Below are positions 10,097 to 19,684 of a DNA stretch of 64,000 nucleotides, in pieces; within the stretch, counting starts at the first letter, position 1; the number at the start of each line of letters is the position of its first letter. The notes below the pieces were generated by a model. It worked only from the letters and a program-made list of their open reading frames with translations, ran no database searches and was not told the DNA's origin. This DNA comes from Saccharomonospora viridis DSM 43017. Lineage in GTDB: Bacteria > Actinomycetota > Actinomycetes > Mycobacteriales > Pseudonocardiaceae. The position numbers and the translations under genes were made by a program. The stretch covers positions 3,312,001-3,376,000 of the forward strand of contig NC_013159.1 in assembly GCF_000023865.1 (NCBI RefSeq), read 5' to 3'.

Positions 10097-10387
10097 ATTT
10101 TCCTCCTACACGTTCCGGTGAACGTTGGCGGAAAACGTAAGCACCGACATGGGCGAGAAAAACCCTTGTCTTACCGGGAGTGAGGCGGTATGAGACCGCC
10201 TCCTCCAGCGGAGATCGCGGAAAAACCACCCGCCTGGGTCGGGCCGATAGTAGGGTTGACACCCGACTTAGGGCGCGGTCCATTCGTCAGCGCGCGTTCC
10301 TCGGCAGTGACATGCCACACAGGACTGCACACCGTGGCGGCGAAGGGGCGCCCACATCGCCGCCGCCTGGTCTCTAGGCTGCCTGAC
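10097..10387. other. Divergent promoter region, subtilase / BpsA-like gene
   Basis: This 291-bp stretch lies between two divergent starts. It contains the aggagg ribosome binding site of the subtilase (minus strand, 10101-10107 area) and the leaderless -10 of the plus-strand gene. I see no gene in it; the open frame running leftward from 10388 lacks a credible start. Confidence 0.5.
10375..10380 (+). promoter_or_regulatory. Leaderless-type -10 element (TAGGCT)
   Basis: TAGGCT fits the TANNNT -10 consensus and ends 7 nt before the GTG at 10388. There is no Shine-Dalgarno sequence, so transcription probably starts at or next to the start codon. Confidence 0.6.
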
Positions 10388-11782
10388 GTGGCTTCCGGCA
10401 TCAACGCGTATCAGCATCGACTGGCGATAACCCTGTTGGCGAAGGGCTGGCAGGAGTTCGACGATCTCGTTCGCACCACGGGACTTCCCCGTCGTTCGGT
10501 GGAAGAGATGCTCTCCGACCTCGGCGATGACGTCCAACGGCTGGGTACGGCTTTGCGGCTCGACCCCGCCACTGCCGAGGAGCACCTCGCGACGGTCGGT
10601 CGACCTGCGTCACGAACCGATCTGCTGGCCCGGATCGAACGGCATCTCGCCGACGTACCGCCGCCCCTTCCGGCCCTCGACCACGTCCAGGCCACCGCGG
10701 AGACGGTGCTGCGCAGGGCGCTGTGGCTGGACGAGCACTACGACCTCGGCCGCGTCACGGTGGTGTTCGTCGGTGACCACGACCTGACCTCGCTCGCCGT
10801 GCACGAACTTCGCGAGGATGCCGACCTCGCCGTGGTGGATGTCGACGACCGAGTGCTGGAACACATCGACCGACGCAGCGGCGGCGCCATCCTCACGGTG
10901 CACGCCGATCTGCGTTTCGGACTGCCCCGGGCCGTGGCGGGCAAGGCCGATGTCGTGTTCAGTGATCCACCGTACACATCGGAGGGAATGGCGTTGTTCG
11001 CCTCACGGGCGATCGAATGCCTCGCCGACCCGACGCACGGTCGGATACTCCTCGCCTACGGCTACAGCTCACGTCATCCCACGCTGGGCCACCGCACGCA
11101 GCGGGCATTGCTGAACCTCGGGTTGACGTTCGAGGCGATCCTGCCGGGGTTTCATCGGTATCACGGCGCACAGGCCATCGGCAGCTCCGCCGACCTCTAC
11201 GTCTGTCACCCCATTCCCCGGGCGCGCAAGAAGACGAAAAGCGCCCAAGCCATCTACACCCACGGACCGCGGTCGGTGGAGGCCGGGGAAACCCCCGCGC
11301 CGTTACGCGACGCTCTGGTCGCCATCGCCGGGGAAAGCGGCGAGCGGGTCATGACCGCGGAACCGGACTGGTCGAAACCGCTCGCGCCCGAACGGGGAAC
11401 GGCCGTGGCGCTGGACCTCGACGGTGACCCGGGCCCGTGGCTGTTGCGGGTGCTGCTGGCCGTGAACGCCGATCGGGTGGCGGTACTGGTCCCCAACGCC
11501 CATCCCGATTTGGTCGACGCCGCCGCACAGAATTCGCTGCTTAAGCTGCTGGCCCCCAAATACCGGTTGCGGCTGCTGCGCAGTACCCCCGACAACACGC
11601 ATGCCGTGGTCGTGGCGGAACACGTCGATGCGCCCTCGACGGCACGGGACGTGTGGACGCGCGCACACGCCCGCCTCGGCAACGTGTGGCCGGACGCTCC
11701 GCGCGAGCTCGCCGACCTGCGGCTGATCGACCTGCCTCGGCATCGGATCGTCGAAGCCCTTCGGCGGATGACCGAGGAGTGA
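10388..11782 (+). CDS. BpsA-like (bis-aminopropyl spermidine synthase family, DUF43) protein
   Basis: This 464-residue protein has an N-terminal winged-helix-like segment (about 1-70) followed by a Rossmann aminopropyltransferase/methyltransferase core: VTVVFVGDHDLTSLAVHEL, AVVDVDDRVLEHIDR and SDPPYTSEGMALFASRAIECL. This matches the branched-chain polyamine synthase family, which in thermophilic archaea adds aminopropyl groups to spermidine. The archaeal enzyme is known for a GDDD motif; here it reads GDHD. A C-terminal part of about 150 residues (ALDLDGDPGPWLLRVLLAV onward) extends beyond the core and I do not recognise it. Start: GTG at 10388 with a leaderless -10, rather than the long open frame to 10190. 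The polyamine role is inference; a SAM-dependent methyltransferase is the alternative. The stop is 10 bp from that of the convergent next gene. Confidence 0.75.
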   Translation: MASGINAYQHRLAITLLAKGWQEFDDLVRTTGLPRRSVEEMLSDLGDDVQRLGTALRLDPATAEEHLATVGRPASRTDLLARIERHLADVPPPLPALDHVQATAETVLRRALWLDEHYDLGRVTVVFVGDHDLTSLAVHELREDADLAVVDVDDRVLEHIDRRSGGAILTVHADLRFGLPRAVAGKADVVFSDPPYTSEGMALFASRAIECLADPTHGRILLAYGYSSRHPTLGHRTQRALLNLGLTFEAILPGFHRYHGAQAIGSSADLYVCHPIPRARKKTKSAQAIYTHGPRSVEAGETPAPLRDALVAIAGESGERVMTAEPDWSKPLAPERGTAVALDLDGDPGPWLLRVLLAVNADRVAVLVPNAHPDLVDAAAQNSLLKLLAPKYRLRLLRSTPDNTHAVVVAEHVDAPSTARDVWTRAHARLGNVWPDAPRELADLRLIDLPRHRIVEALRRMTEE

Positions 11783-11792
11783 ACGTCGGTCC

Positions 11793-12296
11793 TCATCCTC
11801 GGGATGGCCGAAGCGTCGTCTGTAGCACCGACAACAGCAACGTCCCGACTCCCAGGAGCAGACCGATCAGGCCGGCCACGCCTTCGAACGACAACAGCGC
11901 GACGGAATTCAGCACGATGCCGGCACCACTTGCCACGAACAACACCGAAAGCCTGTGGCGCAGGGCCATGAGCCCGCCACAGGCGTAGGCGGCACCCACG
12001 AACAACGACACCACACCGAGCAGTACGACGGTGTCACCGATGTTCTCGCCCGTGCCCAAGGCGGCTTCGATGTCCCCGATCCGAGAGCCGCCGAGGATCC
12101 ACAACACACCGCCCAGGACCTCCAGTCCCGCCGTCACGAAACCCAGGGCGACCGTCCCGAGGAGGAGCCCCGGACGGGCTTCGGCCTCGGCCGCAGCCGG
12201 ACCCGGTGGCGACGGATTCAGCCGTGACGGAGCGAACGTCTCGTGCTGTTGCGGCGTCTTTCGAGGCACGCCGGGACCGTTCGGGCCTTCCGACAT
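11793..12296 (-). CDS. Four-helix membrane protein of unknown function
   Basis: This 167-residue protein has a Pro/Ala-rich cytoplasmic N-terminus (1-40) and four hydrophobic stretches (about 43-68, 88-110, 114-136, 139-160) separated by short loops. I recognise no catalytic motif. Start: ATG with ggagg eight bases upstream. It converges on the BpsA-like gene and stands alone on its strand. Confidence 0.75.
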   Translation of the reverse strand: MSEGPNGPGVPRKTPQQHETFAPSRLNPSPPGPAAAEAEARPGLLLGTVALGFVTAGLEVLGGVLWILGGSRIGDIEAALGTGENIGDTVVLLGVVSLFVGAAYACGGLMALRHRLSVLFVASGAGIVLNSVALLSFEGVAGLIGLLLGVGTLLLSVLQTTLRPSRG

Positions 12297-12383
12297 CGTT
12301 TCCCTCCGATTCGGGCGGCACCGCGCACGCGGCGAAACAGCAGCATAGCCCGCTCCGGCGGAATTCGGTCACGATTCGGAGAC

Positions 12384-12423
12384 GACGGGGTGGCCGGTCA
12401 GCGCATCGACCGGCCACCCCGTC
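12384..12423. terminator. Terminator hairpin of malic enzyme gene
   Basis: A perfect 16-bp inverted repeat (12384-12399 and 12408-12423) with an 8-nt loop begins about 30 bp beyond the malic enzyme stop on the minus strand. Confidence 0.85.
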
Positions 12424-12453
12424 ACCGTTTTCCCGACGTGGTCCGTGGTGTTC

Positions 12454-13644
12454 TCAGCGTGCCACCGTCGTGGCGACGCCGTCCGATTCGGCCGCCTTCG
12501 CCACCAATTTGGCCACTTCGGGCGCCACTCGGGGATCGAGCGGGCTGGGCACGATGTGATCGACGGCCAACGAGTCCGCCGCAACCGAGGCGATCGCCTC
12601 GGCCGCCGCGAGCTTCATGTTCTCCGTGATCGCGCTCGCACCGGCGTCCAAGGCGCCTTTGAACACCCCGGGGAACGCCAGCACGTTGTTGATCTGGTTC
12701 GGGAAGTCGCTGCGACCCGTCGCCACCACGGCGGCGTACTTCGCCGCGACCTCCGGATGCACTTCAGGGTCGGGATTGGACAGGGCGAACACGATGGGCT
12801 TGGGGGCCATCGTGGCCAGCAGGCTCTCCTCCACCGTGGAACTGGACAGCCCGATGAAGACGTCGGCCCCCTTGAGCGCCTCGGCGAGACCACCACGCAG
12901 CCCCTGCGAGTTGGTGTTCTCCGCCAGTTCCGCCTTGACCGCGTTCAAATTGTCCCGACCGCTGTGGATGATGCCCTTCGAATCCAGGACCGTGACGTCC
13001 CCTACCCCCGCGGCGCGCAGGATCTTGGCACAGGCGATGCCCGCCGCGCCCGCACCGGAGATGACCACCCGCTGGTCGTGCAGGGCACGGTCGAGCACCA
13101 TGTTGGCCCCCCGCAATGCCGCCAGCACCACGATCGCGGTGCCGTGCTGGTCGTCGTGCATCACAGGGCAGTCCAGCGCCTCGATGAGCTTCGCCTCCAG
13201 TTCGAAACAGCGCGGCGCCGAGATGTCCTCCAGGTTCACCGCACCGAACGACGGCCGCAGTCGCACGAGCGTCTCGACGATCTCGTCGACGTCGGTCGTG
13301 TCGAGCACCAGAGGGATCGAGTCCAAGTTCGCGAACGTCTTGAAGAGCACGGACTTGCCCTCCATGACGGGCAGCGACGCCTTCGCCCCAATGTCGCCGA
13401 GCCCGAGTACCGCGGTGCCGTCGCTCACCACGGCGACGAGGCGGTTCGCCCACGTGTAACGCGCGGCCAAGGTGGTGTCATCGGCGATGGCACGACTGAC
13501 CTGCGCTACACCGGGCGTGTAGGCGATGGACAGGTCACGCGCCTGCTTGATCGGGTAGGTGGCGGTCACCGAGAGCTTGCCGCCCTCATGACCGGTGAAG
13601 ATGTCTTCGTCGCTCACCTGAGCTTGGGACACGTCAATCTCCAT
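12454..13644 (-). CDS. NAD(P)-dependent malic enzyme
   Basis: This 396-residue protein is of the short bacterial malic enzyme type. It catalyses oxidative decarboxylation of malate to pyruvate, linking the TCA cycle to gluconeogenesis or NAD(P)H supply. Visible features are AYTPGVAQV near the N-terminus (substrate Tyr), ALGLGDIGAKASLPVMEGK (catalytic Lys region), metal-binding acidic residues in VMHDDQHGTAIV, the dinucleotide motif VVISGAGAAGIACAKIL and ALSNPDPEVHPEVA. Start: ATG giving MEIDVSQAQ, because the upstream 62 codons of open frame are Arg/Cys-rich and unlike the family. Cofactor preference cannot be read with certainty. Single gene with its own terminator. Confidence 0.93.
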   Translation of the reverse strand: MEIDVSQAQVSDEDIFTGHEGGKLSVTATYPIKQARDLSIAYTPGVAQVSRAIADDTTLAARYTWANRLVAVVSDGTAVLGLGDIGAKASLPVMEGKSVLFKTFANLDSIPLVLDTTDVDEIVETLVRLRPSFGAVNLEDISAPRCFELEAKLIEALDCPVMHDDQHGTAIVVLAALRGANMVLDRALHDQRVVISGAGAAGIACAKILRAAGVGDVTVLDSKGIIHSGRDNLNAVKAELAENTNSQGLRGGLAEALKGADVFIGLSSSTVEESLLATMAPKPIVFALSNPDPEVHPEVAAKYAAVVATGRSDFPNQINNVLAFPGVFKGALDAGASAITENMKLAAAEAIASVAADSLAVDHIVPSPLDPRVAPEVAKLVAKAAESDGVATTVAR

Positions 13645-13960
13645 CGAGGGAAACAGGGGACACAACGGACAGCGTCCCCCGGTGATGTGGGTTCCTCCAC
13701 ACGGCGAACGGGACGCGGTAGCGCACCTCGCCGACGAGGCATCCGTCGAAACCGTGGCGAAGGAGGGTCCAAGACACCGTGGCCACGGACGCAGCGGTTC
13801 GCCTAGTGTGGCAGCACCAGTGCGGGTCATGTCGCGAAGGTGCGGTTGATGTCACAGAAAACACACTCTTTCGGCTGGTCAGAGGCTTAATAGCAAGACG
13901 GACGTTCGGCTTTTATAGGTGCGACCGTCACCCTGTGGGCGGCGCTCTAAGCTGTCGCGC
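13645..13960. other. Divergent intergenic region, malic enzyme / epimerase
   Basis: This 316-bp region holds the promoters of two divergent genes. Apart from the -10 at 13948-13953 I see no gene, repeat or hairpin worth naming. Confidence 0.4.
13948..13953 (+). promoter_or_regulatory. Leaderless-type -10 element (TAAGCT)
   Basis: TAAGCT is followed by 7 nt and then the ATG of the epimerase gene at 13961. No ribosome binding site is visible. Confidence 0.55.
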
Positions 13961-14569
13961 ATGGACGTACGCGAACTGGCCGTGAGGGATGCCTACGAAT
14001 TCGTTCCGCCCGCTTTTCCCGACCGGCGGGGCCTTTTCGTGGCCCCGTACCAGGAACCCGCGTTCGTCGAGGCCGTTGGTCATCGCCTCACCGTGGCGCA
14101 GACGAACAACAGCGTCTCGCGCCGGGGGACGATCCGGGGCGTCCACTTCCGCGACACCCCTCCCGGTCAGGCCAAGTACGTGTACTGCGCCCACGGCGCG
14201 CTCCTCGACGTCGTGGTGGATCTCCGGGTCGGTTCGCCCACGTTCGGACAATGGGACGTCGTACGACTCGACAGCACGGCCATGCGCTGCGTCTACCTCG
14301 CCGAGGGACTCGGTCATGCGTTCATGGCGCTCGAGGACGGCACCGTCATGACGTACCTGTGCTCCACGGGATACGAACCGTCCGCGGAACACGGCATCAC
14401 CCCGCTCGACCCCGAACTGAACCTGCCTTGGCCGTCCGACGTCGAACCGGTGCTGTCGGACAAGGACGCCGCGGCCCCCACGCTCGCGCAGGCGCTCGAA
14501 GCGGGGATCCTGCCCCGCTACGAGGACTGCCTCGCCCACTACGAACGACTGCGTAAGTCCGAGGGCTGA
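13961..14569 (+). CDS. dTDP-4-dehydrorhamnose 3,5-epimerase family protein
   Basis: This 202-residue cupin of the RmlC family has the catalytic His in TIRGVHFRDTPPGQAKYV and the aromatic/Tyr segment TVMTYLCSTGYEPSAEHGI. RmlC converts dTDP-4-keto-6-deoxyglucose to the L-lyxo sugar for rhamnose; relatives (EvaD, StrM types) are 5- or 3-epimerases of antibiotic deoxysugars. No rmlA, rmlB or rmlD lies nearby, so whether it serves cell-wall rhamnose or a secondary pathway is open. Start: ATG giving MDVRELAVRDAYEF, the standard N-terminus. It is tail-to-tail with the cholesterol oxidase gene (29 bp apart). Confidence 0.88.
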   Translation: MDVRELAVRDAYEFVPPAFPDRRGLFVAPYQEPAFVEAVGHRLTVAQTNNSVSRRGTIRGVHFRDTPPGQAKYVYCAHGALLDVVVDLRVGSPTFGQWDVVRLDSTAMRCVYLAEGLGHAFMALEDGTVMTYLCSTGYEPSAEHGITPLDPELNLPWPSDVEPVLSDKDAAAPTLAQALEAGILPRYEDCLAHYERLRKSEG

Positions 14570-14598
14570 CCACCGGTCGCGCTCCCGGGAAGGCGTGG

Positions 14599-16245
<1,647 letters not shown>

Positions 16246-16407
16246 TTAGGTCGAATTCACTGAGTCATCAGCGGGGTTTGCGATTCCCGTTCGACCCTGT
16301 ACGAGTACATCCGCCCCACCCGACCGGGCGATCATGATTGCGGACAGTGACGACAATGACAGCATTGTCGCCCGTCTCAACTACCTCTCCACCACCTGAA
16401 AGACAGT

Positions 16408-16413
16408 TATATT
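16408..16413 (+). promoter_or_regulatory. Leaderless-type -10 element (TATATT)
   Basis: TATATT ends 6 nt before the GTG at 16420. It sits inside a 7-bp inverted repeat (cctgaaa at 16395-16401, tttcagg at 16412-16418) that could act as an operator. Confidence 0.6.
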
Positions 16414-16419
16414 TCAGGC

Positions 16420-17007
16420 GTGCACGAGCACCACGTGTTCCTCCTACGCCACGCTCTGACGGAGTGGTCCTCCCCAGGGCGTTATGTGGGACGAACCGAT
16501 CCGCCACTGACCGCCGTCGGGGAACGGCAGGCGCACGCCGCCGGGCGCACCTACGCCCTCATGGCCGACGACTCCCCGGCACTGGTGCTCAGCAGCCCTC
16601 GTCGCGCCGCCCTCCGCACCGCGGAACTGGCGGGTCTGACGGTGTCCGACACCATCGACGACCTCGTGGAATGGGACTACGGTGATTACGAAGGCCTGAC
16701 CCATGCCGAGGTCCACGATCGCGTCCCCGGCTGGTCGGTGTGGTCACATCCGGTCCCCGGCGGGGAGGACATCGAGCGCGTCGAACGTAGAGCGGACGCG
16801 GTGCTCGAGCGGACTCGCAGGGAACTCGCCGAGCATCCCGTGGCGCTCGTGGCTCACGGCGACTTCGGCCGGGTGCTCATAGCCCGCTGGCTCGGTCTTC
16901 CCGCCACCGCGGGACGCCGGTTCCGACTCGACCCGGCCAGCCTTACCGTGCTCGGTGGGAGACGGAACGAGCCGCAACTCCTCCACCTCAACATCCCACC
17001 GTCCTGA
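16420..17007 (+). CDS. Histidine phosphatase family protein
   Basis: This 195-residue member of the phosphoglycerate-mutase-like superfamily has the phosphoacceptor motif FLLRHALTEW at the N-terminus, a substrate Arg in GRTDPPLTAVG, SSPRRAALRTAEL, catalytic acid EWDYGDYEGLT and the second His in ALVAHGDFGRVL. It is probably a phosphatase of a small phosphorylated metabolite rather than a mutase. Start: GTG at 16420, supported by the leaderless -10. The SSAT-like acetyltransferase gene follows 18 bp downstream and is probably cotranscribed. Confidence 0.88.
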   Translation: MHEHHVFLLRHALTEWSSPGRYVGRTDPPLTAVGERQAHAAGRTYALMADDSPALVLSSPRRAALRTAELAGLTVSDTIDDLVEWDYGDYEGLTHAEVHDRVPGWSVWSHPVPGGEDIERVERRADAVLERTRRELAEHPVALVAHGDFGRVLIARWLGLPATAGRRFRLDPASLTVLGGRRNEPQLLHLNIPPS

Positions 17008-17015
17008 TCACTTCC

Positions 17016-17021
17016 AGGAGG
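17016..17021 (+). promoter_or_regulatory. Consensus ribosome binding site (aggagg) fixing a TTG start
   Basis: A perfect aggagg lies four bases before TTG at 17026 and decides the start of the acetyltransferase gene. Confidence 0.8.
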
Positions 17022-17025
17022 AAAC

Positions 17026-17511
17026 TTGGATCCGCGTATCCGCCGCATCCGCGAGTCGGACGTGGACGTCGTCGTCGAACTCGTCCATGACCTCGCCGAG
17101 TACGAGAAGGCGCCACACGAGTGCCACCTCACGTCCGAGCAACTGCGCGCAGCGCTGTTCTGTGAGAACCCTGCCCTGTACGGGCACGTCGCCGAGGTCG
17201 ACGGCCGCGTCGTGGGCTTCGCGCTGTGGTTCCTCAACTTCTCCACCTGGCGCGGTGTGCACGGCATCTACCTGGAGGATCTCTACGTCCGCCCGGAGAT
17301 GCGCGGCCACGGGATCGGCAAGGCCCTGCTGGCGACGCTGGCCAAGGAATGCGTCGACCGCGGCTACGCCCGACTGGAGTGGTGGGTGCTGAACTGGAAC
17401 CCGGCCGTCGAGTTCTACAAGTCCCTGGGCGCGCAGCCGATGGACGAATGGACCGTCTACCGCCTCACCGACGCCCCGTTGGAGAAACTGGCCGCCGAAA
17501 TCGACGGCTGA
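17026..17511 (+). CDS. GNAT acetyltransferase, SSAT/thialysine-type
   Basis: This 161-residue GNAT protein resembles eukaryotic SAT1/SAT2: an N-terminal region with DLAEYEKAPHECHLT, GVHGIYLEDLYVRPEMRG, the acetyl-CoA loop RGHGIGKALLATLA, and WWVLNWNPAVEFYKSLGAQ near the C-terminus. SSAT enzymes acetylate spermidine/spermine, while SAT2-like ones prefer thialysine; a diamine or amino-acid amine is the likely acceptor, but this is inference. Start: TTG with aggagg. It follows the histidine phosphatase gene closely. It shares this neighbourhood with a BpsA-like polyamine enzyme 5 kb upstream, a possible but unproven link. Immediately after the stop comes a 21-bp tandem repeat. Confidence 0.88.
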   Translation: MDPRIRRIRESDVDVVVELVHDLAEYEKAPHECHLTSEQLRAALFCENPALYGHVAEVDGRVVGFALWFLNFSTWRGVHGIYLEDLYVRPEMRGHGIGKALLATLAKECVDRGYARLEWWVLNWNPAVEFYKSLGAQPMDEWTVYRLTDAPLEKLAAEIDG

Positions 17512-17514
17512 CAC

Positions 17515-17598
17515 CGTGTCCGCAGGCTGTGCAGTCGTGTCCGCAGGCTGTGCAGTCGTGTCCGCAGGCTGCGTAGTCGTGTCTGCAGGCTACGCAGC
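17515..17598. repeat. Tandem repeat, four units of 21 bp
   Basis: Units at 17515-17535, 17536-17556, 17557-17577 and 17578-17598 share cgtgtccgcaggctg followed by a variable tail. Units 1 and 2 are identical, unit 3 differs by two bases and unit 4 by more. The array sits between the stop codons of convergent genes. Because 21 is a multiple of three it stays open in several frames, producing spurious repeat peptides. Confidence 0.9.
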
Positions 17599-17661
17599 CG
17601 CCCGCCTTCAGCAGGCTCCCCTCGATCTCTTCCAGGCCTGCCCGGATCTTTCCGAGCTTTC

Positions 17662-18144
17662 CTACTTCCCTTCCCGTCGCTCCCGTTCGGCCGCCCGGCC
17701 GGCCGCGCCACCGCGGCGAGCGGCCTCCTCCTCGCTCTCCCCTTCCCGCTGCCCCAACACCCAGGCACGGGACGGCCTGCGGAACAGCAGCACTATGGCG
17801 GCGATCCCGATGAGCATGATGGGCACGCCGATGGCCGACCGGTCCGACGGTCCCGCCGCATACCAACCGACGCCGATCACGACGAGGTTCACCACCACCG
17901 CAGGCGATCGCGCCCACGTCTTACCCAGGAGTAGGGCCGCGGCACACGCCAGCACGCCGACGGCCAGCACCAGGTAGTAGATGATCTCGGCGGCGAGGAT
18001 TTTCCCGCCCAGGACCGGGTCGTCACCGGCGTTCACGAGGAGGAGCACGCCGAAGACCAGAAGCGCGAGGCCGGGTAGGGCCGTGAGCGCACCCGCTATA
18101 CGGACTTCACGAGGGGCGGGGGAGATGCTGTCTCGGATCGGCAC
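17662..18144 (-). CDS. Small membrane protein of unknown function
   Basis: This 160-residue protein has a short polar N-terminus (PIRDSISPAPREVRIAG), four hydrophobic stretches (about 18-40, 50-70, 75-95, 105-125) and a highly charged C-terminal tail (EGESEEEAARRGGAAGRAAERERREGK). I recognise no family motif. Start: GTG at 18144, preceded by aggaaggcgagg; the upstream extension to 18192 has no ribosome binding site. It converges on the acetyltransferase gene, with the 21-bp repeat between them. Confidence 0.7.
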   Translation of the reverse strand: MPIRDSISPAPREVRIAGALTALPGLALLVFGVLLLVNAGDDPVLGGKILAAEIIYYLVLAVGVLACAAALLLGKTWARSPAVVVNLVVIGVGWYAAGPSDRSAIGVPIMLIGIAAIVLLFRRPSRAWVLGQREGESEEEAARRGGAAGRAAERERREGK

Positions 18145-18458
18145 GGGATCCTCGCCTTCCTGAACGTGACGGACGTGACCGTGCGTAAGCACTTCCGATG
18201 GTATGCCACCCGGTCGGACGTTTTATCTTGGCGGCTCTCCGGGCAAAGATTCAGGTGTCGTCGATGAGTGGGCGGTCGTGCCCGGGGTGCAACTCGTCAC
18301 GGCAGGAACGCAAGAACAGAAGAACGACAGGAGGCGGTAGGCGGAAGCGGGACGGAAAGCAGGCCCCGTGGTGCGTGGGTCGCGTAGTGACGAGATTCGC
18401 AGCGGGAGTTGAGGCGACGAGCGCCGCAACCGACGTCGAGTCGCCTACTCTGCGGTTG
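18145..18458. other. Divergent intergenic region
   Basis: A 314-bp gap separates the membrane protein and lipid kinase starts. The kinase frame is open throughout, but the translated extension is Arg/Gly-rich and unlike the family. I see nothing else beyond the -10 at 18446-18451. Confidence 0.4.
18446..18451 (+). promoter_or_regulatory. Leaderless-type -10 element (TACTCT)
   Basis: TACTCT is followed by 7 nt and the GTG at 18459, with no ribosome binding site. It supports the short start of the lipid kinase. Confidence 0.55.
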
Positions 18459-19385
18459 GTGCGTGCTGTTCTCGTCGTCAACCCACAGGCCACCGCGACC
18501 ACACCTGCCGGTCGCGACGTGCTCGCGCACGCTCTGGCCAGCCAGGTCAAGCTCGACGTGGTCGAGACCGACTACCGTGGCCACGCCATGGCGGTGGCGC
18601 GAGCCGCCGCCTCGGACGGTGTGGACCTCGTCGTGGCCCACGGTGGAGACGGCACCGTCAACGAGGTGGTCAACGGCCTGCTTTCGATCACCGACGGTAA
18701 GCCGAACCGCTATGACGAAGTGCCGATGCTCGGCGTAGTGCCGGGTGGATCGGCGAACGTGTTCGCGCGCAATCTCGGTCTGCCGCGCGATCCGGTGGAA
18801 GCCACCCACCGCTTGTTGAACGCCCTTGAGGAAGGTCGGGGCAGGCAGGTCGGGCTGGGCCGTGCCGATGACCGGTGGTTCACGTTCAACGCCGGGATGG
18901 GCTGGGATGCCGACGTCGTCGCCGCGGTGGACCGGCGGCGGGGCAAGCGCACGAGTCCCTGGTTGTACTCACGAACGGCGGTGGCGTGCTATCTGCGTCC
19001 TCCGCAGGGACATCCCGAACTGACGGTGCGCGTCCCCGGTGCGGAGCCCGTCACGGTGCGCACCGCATTCGTCTCCAACACGGACCCGTGGAGTTATCTG
19101 GGGCCCTGCCCGATACACCTCAACACCGGGTGCTCGTTCGACTCGGGTCTGGGTCTTTTCGCGTTGACCGGGCTCGGGCTGCCGACGGTGCTGCGGCATG
19201 TCCGGCAGGCGTTACTGCAGCGTGGTCAACATCGCAGTCGGCGTTTGATTCGTCACGACGATGTGGCGTTAGTCAGCATCACAGCCGAATCGCCGGTAAA
19301 CTTGCAGGTCGACGGAGACCTGGTGGGTCAGCGTACTCACGTGGAGTTCGTCAGCGTGCCCCGTGCGCTCACGGTTGCGGTCTAA
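18459..19385 (+). CDS. Diacylglycerol kinase family lipid kinase
   Basis: This 308-residue protein has the DAGK catalytic fold: N-terminal VLVVNPQATATT, the nucleotide motif VVAHGGDGTVNEVVNGL, PGGSANVFARNLGLP, and a C-terminal beta-sandwich domain ending in NLQVDGDLVGQRTHVEFV. It phosphorylates a lipid alcohol such as diacylglycerol or a related polyprenol/ceramide at the membrane; the exact lipid is not readable. Start: GTG at 18459 gives the typical MRAVLVVNPQ; GTG at 18387 or 18375 are alternatives but have no ribosome binding site. By position it corresponds to the gene before whiB1 in mycobacteria. Confidence 0.88.
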   Translation: MRAVLVVNPQATATTPAGRDVLAHALASQVKLDVVETDYRGHAMAVARAAASDGVDLVVAHGGDGTVNEVVNGLLSITDGKPNRYDEVPMLGVVPGGSANVFARNLGLPRDPVEATHRLLNALEEGRGRQVGLGRADDRWFTFNAGMGWDADVVAAVDRRRGKRTSPWLYSRTAVACYLRPPQGHPELTVRVPGAEPVTVRTAFVSNTDPWSYLGPCPIHLNTGCSFDSGLGLFALTGLGLPTVLRHVRQALLQRGQHRSRRLIRHDDVALVSITAESPVNLQVDGDLVGQRTHVEFVSVPRALTVAV

Positions 19386-19684
19386 GCATTCGCTGGACAC
19401 CGGCTACCGGTGAGCAACAGTCACGTGATCACCTGCGGCAAAGTCGGCGTTGCCACTCGGCGACGGGAACGGTCCGTTCACCGCACCGCTTTTCCGGCGC
19501 CAACGCGACGAAAGGACAAAGTCGCAGGTCAAACACGTCGCTGAGGCGGGTGAGCTGACTCACCGATCGCCGCAAAACACTTGTCGAACTCGTGGGTTCG
19601 TGAAAGCATTCACAAGCACCCCAAAACGACCGCCATGACGACTGTGGCGCGGCCCACCGCGCCCGAAATAAGGAGCTTAAAGAA
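19386..19684 (+). other. whiB1 upstream region
   Basis: A 299-bp gap without a gene. It carries the CRP-type site at 19599-19614 and an aaggagc ribosome binding site about 10 nt before the whiB1 start. Confidence 0.5.
19599..19614. promoter_or_regulatory. CRP/GlxR-type binding site upstream of whiB1
   Basis: CGTGA-aagcat-TCACA matches the cAMP receptor protein consensus TGTGA-N6-TCACA at all but the first position. It lies 71 bp upstream of the whiB1 start codon. In M. tuberculosis whiB1 is known to be controlled by CRP (Rv3676), so the site is biologically plausible. Confidence 0.7.

Noticed and set aside
17515..17598. Possible CRISPR array
   Set aside because: Units are contiguous 21-bp tandem copies with no spacers and no cas genes nearby.
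17516..17977. Plus-strand frame encoding VSAGCAV repeats
   Set aside because: It is just translation of the 21-bp tandem repeat followed by antisense of the membrane protein gene; other frames give equally repetitive peptides.
19410..19426. Second CRP-like site (GGTGA...TCACG) upstream of whiB1
   Set aside because: The half-sites are separated by 7 nt, not 6, and the flanking bases do not match.
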